A DNA stretch of 64,000 nucleotides, taken from positions 117,423,064-117,487,063 of the forward strand of contig NC_080171.1 of the NCBI RefSeq assembly GCF_950295315.1, given 5' to 3'. Position numbers and translations under genes: made by a program. The notes below the pieces were generated by a model. It saw only the letters and a list, made by a program, of their open reading frames with translations. It searched no databases and was not told the origin of the DNA. Positions 11,830 through 22,500 of this stretch are shown in pieces (positions within the stretch are counted from its first letter, which is position 1; each line of letters starts with the position of its first letter). This DNA comes from Erinaceus europaeus (taxonomy: Eukaryota > Chordata > Mammalia > Eulipotyphla > Erinaceidae).

Positions 11830-12467
11830 ATAGAAAGATATGAGAGTTGGCATGTGAAACAGAGATTTACTTAATAAAATCGTTACTTAAGAAAATGAAT
11901 TTCTAAATGAGTTATATTTACATAATTTCCTATTATAACCTCAGATATTTGATCATTACATAGTAAATATCAATGTAAAAACAAGCCATTCAAATTTAAT
12001 AAGCCTTATAAAGTTATATTTTAAAGTAAACAACCAATTATGAAGCTTATAAAGACATTAAATTACCCTTACATAGTACTTGAAAGAAATATATCTTGCA
12101 AACGCTCTAGCATATAGTAGTGGGCTTATATGGTTGAATCTTAGAACTGTATCCAATTTCAATATTTTCCCAGTAGTGTCTACACTAACTGAGTAGCTAA
12201 TGCTAATTCCTGCCAAAAAACAAATTTGTGCTCATTAAGCTGGACTTAGTGACATGTTACCGCATTTTAATAATGCAGGATTTAAAAGGTCTGATTGACA
12301 ATGAAAGCACAAATTTCTAATGTGTGGGCAAACATTTAGTATTAGCTATATTTTTGAACTAATGCATCTGGTATTAATTGTATATACACAAGCATGCTTG
12401 CATATGATTTAAGGATGTGTCTACAGTATACATGTTTATACATTAATACATATATGTCATTTTTTAA
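11830..12467. other. Intron, AT-rich, no feature recognised
   Basis: Very AT-rich unique intron sequence without exon or repeat signature. Confidence 0.5.
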
Positions 12468-12725
12468 ATATTTATTTTCTTTTGTTGCCCTTGTTGTTTT
12501 ATTGTTATAGTTATTATTGTTGTTGTTGATGTTGTCATTGTTGGATAGGACAAAGAGAAATGGAGAGAGGAGGGGAAGACAGAGAGGGGGAGAGAAAGAT
12601 AGACACCTGCAGACCTGCTTCACCACCTGCAGAGGGGGAGCTGGGGGCTCCAGCCAGGATCCTCATGCTGGTCCTTGCACTTTGCACCACCTGTGCTTAA
12701 CCCGCTGCGCTACCGCCCGACTCCC
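12468..12725 (-). repeat. Type A hedgehog SINE
   Basis: Full minus-strand copy with flanking CATATATGNCATTTTT target duplications (about 12450 and 12724). Head-to-head with the plus copy at 12779, 53 bp apart. Confidence 0.93.
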
Positions 12726-12778
12726 ATATATGACATTTTTAAATGTATGTGCACAAGAGTAAAAAAATAATAATAATA

Positions 12779-13060
12779 GGGAGTCGGGCGGTAGCGCAGC
12801 GGGTTAAGCGCAGGTGGCGCAAAGCACAAGGACCGGCATAAGGATCCCGGTTCGAACCCCGGCTCCCCACCTGCAGGGGAGTAGCTTCACAGGCGGTGAA
12901 GCAGGTCTGCAGGTGTCTATCTTTCTCTCCTCCTCTCTGTCTTCCCCTCCTCTCTCCATTTCTCTCTGTCCTATCCAACAACAACAACAACAATAATAAC
13001 TACAACAATAAAACAACAAGGGCAACAAAAGGGAATAAATAAATAAAATAAATATTTTAA
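12779..13060 (+). repeat. Type A hedgehog SINE, young copy
   Basis: Nearly consensus: GGGAGTCGGGCGGTAGCG, A-box-like TAGCGCAGCGGG, perfect B-box GGTTCGAACC (12849-12858). Absent from the otherwise matching segment at 11682-11814, so its empty site is visible in the same window. Confidence 0.95.
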
Positions 13061-13075
13061 TAATAATAATAATAT

Positions 13076-13212
13076 TGTGGTCCAGGAGGTAGTGCAGTGG
13101 ATAAAGCATTGGATTCTCAACCATGAGGTCCTGAGGTCAATCCCAGGCAGCACATGTACCAGAGTGATGTCTGGTTTTCTCTCCTTCTTTCTCATGAATA
13201 AATTAATAAATT
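13076..13212 (+). repeat. Type C SINE
   Basis: GTCCAGGAGGTAGTGCAGTGG head, AGGTCAATCC box, ends ATGAATAAATTAATAAATTC followed by an (ATA)n run at 13218-13239. Confidence 0.8.
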
Positions 13213-13361
13213 CCTTAATAATAATAATAATAATAATAACATCCAGAGCAGAAATAATTAACCTAAAAACATCTCATTAATATGATAAACAAGATTTTTT
13301 CTTCCCTACATGGTATATATGCACATTGTATCTTTAATGTTGGTCCTTGATTTTTCAACAG

Positions 13362-13524
13362 GTTATTTGGGATTAAATCAGTAATTCAAACAGACTGTTC
13401 CAGCACTTGGAAGATCATAGCAAACCCAGACCTGTCATGGTATCATCATGCCAACCCCATCCTCTTGCTGGTGATGTACTATACTCTAGCAACTCTGATC
13501 CGCATCTGGCTGCAGGAACCCATT
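13362..13524 (+). CDS. PIEZO2: PIEZO2 exon 1 in window (blade helix)
   Basis: 163 bp; acceptor ...caacag, donor gtaagg. The first base completes a split Arg codon, then reads LFGIKSVIQTDCSSTWKI, a loop with a cysteine, then SWYHHANPILLLVMYY and a hydrophobic helix ending RIWLQEPI. It ends in phase 0. It is nearly identical to mammalian PIEZO2 as I recall it. The exon before it is not in the 13.3 kb upstream. Confidence 0.96.
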
Positions 13525-16500
13525 GTAAGGATAAAAAAGTTTTCATAATCTTATCTGCAAAGTAGCCTAGAAACTCCAGGTGAAATGGTTCATTCCTAAC
13601 CAAGACTATATTCCAAAAGAACAATGGTGCCTTGGTTGTAGTACTTTCATTCTGCAAAGAGTAATAAGTGAATACAAATACTATTGGAACAAAACTGCCT
13701 TTTGATAATATCTTAATGTGCTGTCAAGAGTAGGAAGTGGTAAGAATGAAGGAGTCTTTTTTTTTTTTTTTACCATGGACTAGGCTGTTCACACACTTTA
13801 ACCATTTCTCAACTGAAACTGACTATTCTCAACAACAGGTAAGGGATTCATCTTGGAAACCAGGAAGTGAAGTCAAAGAGATAAACATTCAGTAAACACT
13901 AGAAATCAATTTCAAATCTATGTTTGACAGCAAACCAAGGGTTTTAGTGACTAAGCATCTGTTATCACAGCCCCTAGAATTCCCTAAACCTTCTCAGACC
14001 TCAGTCTTCTGAGGACACTAAAGAGATAAGCTAGCAGTCTCCTGAAACCCTGCTACTCTAGGATCAAGACAGTCTTCAGGTCCAACTGACCTATTCCCTG
14101 TGCAGCTACCAGCAGCTACCAGCAGCAAGGATTTGGGTAGGACTCAGAGTTGCTGTGTGAGTTTGTCTCCCTCTTTTCAGAGATAAAAACTTTTGAGTCT
14201 TCTTTTACTACCTCTTCTTCATGACTGTACACTCAGCTATCAGTAGCTTATTGGTACATCATGGAGCCTATGGTATAGGCCTAGGTGATCACACCTTTCT
14301 TTCATTCACCTCTCTACAGAGGAGTTGTCACATGTTGGGAGTCAGTTTCAGTGATCCAGTTGATGCTGAAGTCTCTGTGATCTAGTCAAACCTCTTCCCA
14401 TTTCACTTCTAGCTTAGGGACTACTTCCCCTTCTATGTCTTCACACCCACAGACTATATCTACACAACCATTCATTCTTTCATCCATTCAGATAATCTAT
14501 AAGTATTCTGAAACCCTGTCATTTCAAATACTAACTGGAGAGGTGAGAGCAGAATGTTGACACAGTAAGATGAGACTATTAGTGATACAGACTATACCTG
14601 GTGGTGCACCTGGTGGAGTGCACATGTTACAATGCTAAAGGACCTGGGTTCGAGCCCCCCAGACCGCACCTGCAAAGAAAAGCTTTCCAAGTGGTAAAAA
14701 GCAGTGTTGCAGGTGTCTCTCTGTCCCTCTCCTTCTCAATCACCCCCTTCCCTCTTGACTTTTGCCTGTCTCTATCCAATAAGTTAATAAAGATAATTTA
14801 AAAATTAAAAAGCTGTACTTTCAACAAGAGAAAAAACAGTTCCAGGTAAATAGAGAAGATAGGCCCAGATCAGACAGTGGTGAAATGGGGTGACATATGT
14901 GCCTCTGTCTACTCCTGGAAGAAGGACCACCTGCAGATGGGGACTCTATGCTATTTCCCTTCCTGCAATGAAGTATGTTTTTCAAACACAGGCCAACAAG
15001 CCACAGAGGATACTTACCCTCAGGTTTACTTAAAACATCATCCCCGCCCCCCGCCCTTAGACCCTCCAATGACTTTATGGGATCATAAGGAATACAAATG
15101 ACTTTTTTCTTAGAATTTTTCCAATGTTTTCCTAAGTTCTTTTAGGTTATCTCTTTCCTCCACAAACACATGAAGTGAAATGACTTTGTATCTAAATAAA
15201 TAATGTCATGTACGAGAGAAATGAAGTATATATCCTGAGAGTGTCTTCCAAGTGATGGTGATTACTGTAAAGCCTTCTAGTTAATAAGCTTCCCAGGTGC
15301 TCTGATTCCTCTCCATAATTTCTGAGGCAGAGAGGCAATGTGTAGGAGACTGTGTTATAGCCCTAAGAACCCAGTACACTTTAAAAAAAAACTTTTAAGA
15401 GCAATTGAACAGCTTTTTCCCAGAGAAATTTAGAATGCACACTAAAATATCATGGACATTAATATTAGATCATCTTCCTATAACTTATAAGATTTAGTAG
15501 AAACCAAGAAGCATTTATAGAGAAATGCATTTGTCATTTCCCTGGCTTTTTTTTTTAAGTGTCTAGATGAAAGATCATATGTTGTATATTAACTTAAAGA
15601 ACCATGTTGAGGCAAAGATGAAAAGCTTTTCCTTGGTCATCTAGGCTATTGAGCGAGTGTCTCTGGGAAACAGAGCCGGTCCTGTGGGTTATTCTCTGTC
15701 TCAGGTGCAAGATGAGGGCACCAAGGAAGAGGACAGAGTGCTGGCCTGTAGCCCCATCCAAATCACTGCTGAGAGGAGGCGGAGCTTGTGGTATGCCACC
15801 CACTATCCAACAGATGAGAGAAAAGTAAGGAGTCCAGGGAAGCATTTCCCACTTCTTAACTTCTGTTGCTATTTTTGTGTGATATTGCTGAATGTGACCC
15901 ACAGAATGCCATCCACCAGTGAGGTTGTTCCTAGTTTCTAGAGATGGCTAGGTTTTGAAGGCTTAGTATACCAGAGAGGGTAACCCAATGTCTTCAAAGA
16001 AAAAATCATAAACTCGATCAGACCTTCTAGGGGACTCTTTTATTCAATATTTTCCACAGAAGGTTCTTAATACAAAAAAAAAAAAGTTCTTAATTTTGAA
16101 TAGTTTCATGGGGCCAGGAGGTAGTGCACCTGGTTGAGCACACATGTTGCAATGCTCAAGGACCTGGGTTTGAGCCCTCCTTCCGCTCCCCACCTGCAGG
16201 GGGAAAGCTTTGAGTGGTGAAGCAGTGTTGCAAGTGTCTCTCTCCCTGTCTATCACTCCCTCCCCTCTCGATTTCTGGCTGTTTCTACCCAATAAATAAA
16301 GAGAATAACAACTAAATTTTGAGTAGTTTCATATGTAAATAAAACCACAAAATTTGTCAAACAATCACACCAGGCTCTAGCAGTCTCAGTGTTGAAATAC
16401 ATTACAGAACCTATTTTCAGTTACAAGACAGCCAGTCACCCCGTAATTACTCGACAACTAAAAGAAATCTAAAACTGTCGGAGCCCACCATAGGGCTTGA

Positions 16501-19500
16501 CAAGGAAATGCAAGTCACAGGGAATCCATTAAATCATTCCATCATTTATTGGCCAGTAGAGCTTCACTCAGTCCGGTTACGTTGACTTATTAAAATAGTT
16601 TATTTACAGTGTTGTAAAGCAAAGGCTTTTTATTTGTTGGGTGGGAACGTGCTCCTCAGCATATTAGAGACTCCAGTAGGAGGTTGTCTGAGATAGTTGT
16701 TGACGGGTGAATTTCTTGATGAGTCATGGTCTTATTCTGAGCATAGCTGCTACAGAGCAGAAAAATGAATGAACTACTGAGGGGGGGAGGGAGGGCTGGT
16801 AGCTTGAGGGGGAGACAGCGCCCTCTGATGGATGAGGGTTTCCAGAGCCTTTTCTCGTTCGCTGCATTTTATGTGTTTCATCATTCTGCCCACTTCGCAA
16901 AATAACTGGTGTCAACAGAGGAGAACACAAAACTTTTCAATGGCAAGCGTAATGAATCTCTGGGGAGTCTTAAAGTCTTAGAAAGACCCACAGCTTTGAA
17001 ATGCTTTCATAAACGTTGTTAAAAACTTGCTTTTACCCAGCTGGCATTTTCTCTTTTGTTATGATAACACAAACCCCTGGGTAGCAATATAGGTAAAATG
17101 TACAGTTATATTAAAAGTATAGTTTTATGATTTCTAGCTAGCAAATGAATTTTTCCTTATTATGAAACTCCTGCTTCTTGAAAAGTAAACACTTGCCTAA
17201 ATCTGATATCTCAGAACATTCTAGGAGTGTGGAAAGAATCCAACATTCTTTGAAACCAAAATGCTTTAAAAAGCACATTTATTTGTTTAGTATTGTGTAC
17301 TATGCGAGTATAAGTAAAAGTTAATACCAGAAGCTGGAAAATGTTTCTAATAAGGCATAATATTCTGTTCCACTATCTCTCACTTTAAATTTTGCATGGA
17401 GATCTTAATATACTAGCGTGAAGCAATTCAAGAGAAAGGATATCTGTAATGTCTTCTGCTGTATGTATTTATAAGCATACCAATGCTTTCAGCTTACATA
17501 TTAACATGCTCTCCTGCATTGCTTTTTGCAGCTTTTATCCATGACCCAAGATGAATACAAGCCATCTGATGTTAGTATATCTTTAGAATTATTTATTTAT
17601 GCTCCTAAGTGATGTAAAATTGACAAGATGGAATTAGCTCCTTTAAGTATAGTCTAATGATCTCTCTAAAATGTCCACGAATCTCTAGGTAATCTTTTGC
17701 AGAGATTATATCTGGCTTATTGCTATTGAAATATTAGCTCATATTGCACGAACTCGCTATATAGAAAATAGATTTAAACTTTCATAAAGTCCCAGTGGCT
17801 GCTGGGGAGGAGGCCCAGTGGGAGACTGCATGCTTTTTGAACCTGAAGCCTTGAGTTTGATCCCCTGGAAGAGCATACGGTCAGAGAAGTTCTTTCTCTC
17901 TTTTTTTCTGTCTTATTAAATAAAGAAATCTTTTTTAAAGTCCACAATTGTAAAGGTTTTTTTTTTAAGTATTTCTTCTGCAGATATGCCTTTTATATGA
18001 CTTGAATATGAAGTCTTGTGTGTAGAGACACACATGCGTATATAAATAATGTGCTTATGTACTTTGTGTGCATATCTCAGAAATATGAAGTCAGATGGGG
18101 GGGTAAGAAACTGAGTGTGAAGTGCAAAGTGTGACAATAAGCAATTGGCGAGCCATCAGCACTAGGCAGGGGTTCTTCATGGACTCTGCGTCTAAGCCAG
18201 AACCTGTTGCATTAGTTCTAAGAGGAACCACACTGGATGTGGGCAGGGTTGGGAGGGCCAGTGTCCCTACCCACAGCCTGGGGACTGTCTGCCTTTCCAC
18301 ACAGCTGGGAGGAGGACAGCCAAGATCCCTGAGACTACAGAGGTATCAGACCAAATCAGGAAGCCTTAGCATGCCTTTTGCACAGTTCGCCCTTTGTGTA
18401 TAGAGAGCAGAGTGCATTGCAGAGACAAGCAAGGTCAGATCTGTACTCTACTTCACTCAGTCTGTGAACAGATCTGGAGATGTTATGCACAACAATTCGT
18501 CCTGCTCCAGTGGACTGCTGATACACTGCTCTCTTCGTTAAATCAGCTCCTTACGTTGAGATGCACCTGTGTAGAGACAGGGAAGGAGGCTCTGGCCTTA
18601 ATGAAAAGCACAAGTGGGGAGTCGGGCTGTAGCGCAGCGGGTTAAGTGCAGGTGGCGCAAAGCACAAGGACCGGCATAAGGATCCCGGTTCGAACCCCGG
18701 CTCCCCACCTGCAGGGGAGTCGCTTCACAGGCGGCGAAGCAGGTCTGCAGGTGTCTGTCTTTCTCTCCTCCTCTCTGTCTTCCCCTCCTCTCTCCATTTC
18801 TCTCTGTCCTATCCAACAACGACAACAACAATAATAACTACAACAATAAAACAATAAGGGCAACAAAAGGGAATAAATAAAATAAATTTAAAAAAAAAAA
18901 AAAGAAAAGCACAAGTGCTTCACAGGTCTGCTTTTGCCCCATGCTCCCTGCCAGGGCCTGTTGGTGACGGTGAATGGTAATCCAGTGGACTATCACACCA
19001 TCCATCCCAATCTCCCCATCGAGAATGGGCCCGCCAAGGCAGACCTGTATTCTACCCCGCAGTACCGCTGGGAGCCTTCTGATGACAGCTCAGGTAAGGA
19101 GCCAGCTCTGTGTGTACGTAATTACACCCAGGGTCTAATTTCCTCTTGTGCCTAACATTGACAGCTCTTTTCATTGAATTTGAATCTTTTTTCTCTTCTT
19201 TAGTAGAGGTATGTTCCATTGTGGTTGATTGAGAAGCTCACTTCTTTTGAATTCTGACTGTATTATGCCCCATCTTGCTGCTAGGTCTATCACTGTATAC
19301 AAAATATGTGGTCTGGAGGCCAGGTGGTGGTTTACCTCGCTGAGTGCATATGTTACAATACACAAGAACCCAGATTTGAGTCCCCAGTCCATACCTGCAG
19401 AGGGAAAGCTTTGTGGGTGGTGAAACAGGGCTGCAGGTATCTCTCTTTCTCTCTCCCTCTCTATCTCCCCCTACCCTCTCGATTTCTGAAAATCTCTCCA

Positions 19501-22500
19501 ATAAATAAAGATAATAAAAAAAAATTAAAAAAGAAAAAAAATGAACTATGTGGCCTATCATTATATAACTATATGGCATAATTGGAACAAACTTTGAAAA
19601 ACCAAAAATAAAAATTAATCATATCAGCTTGGTGTCCAGAAAACAGCTTGATATGCGAACACAGGGATATCATGCTTGAAGTCCAGAGGCCCCCACATTC
19701 AATCCATCTGGTCACACCAACTACTGATACATGCTTAGTTTACTAAGGGAGAACAAAAAGTCCATGAGAGGGGGAAGAGGAGGGGAAGAGGAAGGGGAAG
19801 AAAAAGGGGAGAGAAGGAAGAGGGAGGATAAGGGGAAGAAACAGGGTGAAGATGGAGAATAGGAGGGGGAAGAGGAAGAAAAGGTGGGGAAAGAGGAGGA
19901 AGATGAGTGGTAGAGGAGGGGGAAGAGAGGGGGTGAGGGGGAAGAGGAGGAAATTGGGGGGAGAAGAGGGGAGGAAGGGGAAGAGGGAGAAGAGTGAAGG
20001 GGAAAAGGGAGAAGAGTGAAGGGGAAGAGGAGGAAGAGGTGAGGGAAGTGGAGGAGAGAAAAAGGAAAAAAAAAAGAGGGGAAAAAAGTCCATGTAGGTA
20101 GCTGCAAAGTGATCATGAAACTACAGTGGCGTCTGGGATGTGGTTGTATGGAGCTAAGACTAGAGTTGCTATGCCCTCTCCTGCCTCTACTGAATGGCTG
20201 ACAACTGTCTCATCTGTAGTGTCGCTACATCAATCTTGCTCTTTCCTTACACCGCTTGCTCAGGGTTCTTCTGACACGCTGTTCTTAGGATTTCTCACTC
20301 ATACACCCTGATGGCACCCCCCTGGAAACGCATGTACTTAGTAGTACTAATGCTCAGTCACAGTCATCCTGTATAAATAAAGAAGTGTATGTTTTTAAAA
20401 ATAAAAGGCAAACAAAAATTAATAACTTTCCTGACCATTGTAGAAGGGTGTTGAGAAGTCCTCTTTCTAACCTCTGCCAGTACTTCCCCATTGCTAGGTT
20501 ACCTCAGCTCCTCAGAGCTTTCTTTCTTCCACTTTGAATTGATTTTCCCAACTTCAATATGACTTTCTTTTTCCTGCTTCAATATGACAAAAAGTAAACT
20601 AAGTCAGTGAGCTCACTGGAACATGATTTGCTAGTTTTGAAGGGGTTTTTTTCCTATACCTTTCAACAATATTTGTACTAGGGACTTATGACTAGGTAGT
20701 CCCCAAATTTGTTTGAAGACAAAATTTAGTTTCATGGCTTTTAAGGCTAAGGAGTAGAGAACTAGATGGATTTCTCTGTCTCAGCATTTCATGGGAAGTT
20801 GCAATCACTCTGCCGCTAGGGGCTGTGGGCTTATTGGAAGGCTTGCCTGAGGACACTGCTTCCATTCCATTTTTCGTGGTGATTCAACAGTGTCAGTCTC
20901 TTGACAACTGCTGGTCTAAGATAATGGTTTCTGATTACCTGCAGCCCTTCAATGGACAGTTTCAACAATATGCAGTGCGAACTTTGCTCAAACAAATAAA
21001 GGAGAAAATGAAAAGAATTATCCCAGCCTAAACCACAGTCTTTTGATCTTAAACTTGGGAAAGTGGCATTCTTACTCTTCTCAAATGCTGTTTGTTCCCA
21101 GTCCATCAAAGGTCCCACACACACTCGAGGGGAGGGGAGAGGGCTACCCAGAGGCATGGATACCTGGAAGTGGGCATTAGTAGTCATCTTAGAAGCAGCC
21201 TTCTCCACCTTTGCCAAATGGAATTTCTTCCTGTGTTTTCTGAGTGCTGGGTTCCCGTTACACTTACAAATCCTAATCTATTGATTCAGTGTGAGTTTTA
21301 AAAACTTCATTGCTTGTAAATAGTCTCTGAACTATTAAATAAAAGACTGTGCTAAAACCAAACCTGAACTTTTAACACTTTGGGCAGCTACACGAAAGTC
21401 ACCAATTTGCATAAATAATGATTTAAGTTGTGTCTTCATCTAGAAAAGAAAGAGGAAGAAGAGGAGGAGAAAGTTGAATTTGAAGAGGCAAGGAGCCTTG
21501 AGGGTAAAAGAAGTGTTAAAGTCCACGCCATGGTGTCTGTGTTCCAGTTTATCATGAAACAAAGTTACATCTGTGCCCTTATTGCTATGATGGTAAGTGG
21601 AAGAGGCAACAATGAGGCAATGCAGAAATAAAATGCATAATCTCCCCAGTCAAAGTGCCAGCATCCTTTCATGGTCAGGACAATATCATAATCTCCCCAG
21701 TATTTTGGCAGCTAATGATTGGCTATGTTCATTTTGCACGGGGCTTTTATTGACATATTATAGATTTTTAAATGATGTCCTCTTTTTTTAAAAAAAAAAG
21801 TATTTTATTTATTTGTTATTGAGACAAAGAAAAACTGAGAGGGAGAAGATAGAGAGGGAAAGAGACAGACACCTGCAGCTCTTCTTAACCACTCGTGAAG
21901 CTGTCCCCCTGCAGTGGGAACCAAGGACTTGAACCTGGGTCCCTGAGCTTAACCAAGGGTGCCACTGCCTGGCCTCTAAATGATGTCCTTCTCTAGTCCA
22001 TCTCCTTTAAAATATTGATACATCCTTCTCAAGTTTACCTTTCAAATCAGACTGTTCCCAGGTTTTTTATTTTAAGCAACATTTTTAAATGGCAATAAAG
22101 ATATTCAAAATTAACATAAGCTACTTTTATTTCAGATGACAAACATACTGAATTTTCTCTTATAACAAAACTATTGATCATAGAAGCAAAATATATTATT
22201 TTTCTATAGGTTTTGATGGCTCTTTATATCTACCCCTTACAGAAGCTCAGTCTGTCATTTTTATTTATTTATTTATTTATTTATTGGCTTCAGAGTTATT
22301 GCCTGGGCTTCAGTGCCTGCATGACTCCACTGTTCCTAATGTCCACTTTTCCCATTTTTCTTTCTTTTTGATTGAGGGTGAAAGACATAGAGACAAAAGG
22401 GGGGGTTGGGGGGGAGAAAGAGGAAAATTAGCTGCAGAACTGCTCTACCACTAATAAAACTGGCCCCTGCAAGTGGAGGCTGGAAATTGAACCTGGATCT

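Noticed and set aside
12739..12993. Recurrent frames reading LLLDRTERNGERRGRQRGGEKDRHLQT in many places
   Set aside because: Translation of the type A SINE body, not protein.
12779..13060. tRNA gene (A and B boxes present)
   Set aside because: The boxes belong to the tRNA-derived SINE head; no tRNA cloverleaf with anticodon arm and 3' end is present.
19721..20116. Overlapping minus-strand open frames of 116-131 codons rich in Pro/Ser/Phe/Leu
   Set aside because: They translate a polypurine tract; composition alone keeps two frames open. No gene.
20120..20400. Possible LTR ending in ATAAATAAAGAAG
   Set aside because: No terminal TG/CA pair, no target duplication and no second copy in the window.
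20825..21031. 68-codon plus-strand frame as a possible small gene or pseudogene
   Set aside because: No recognised family, no promoter or splice context; random frame lengths of this size are common here.
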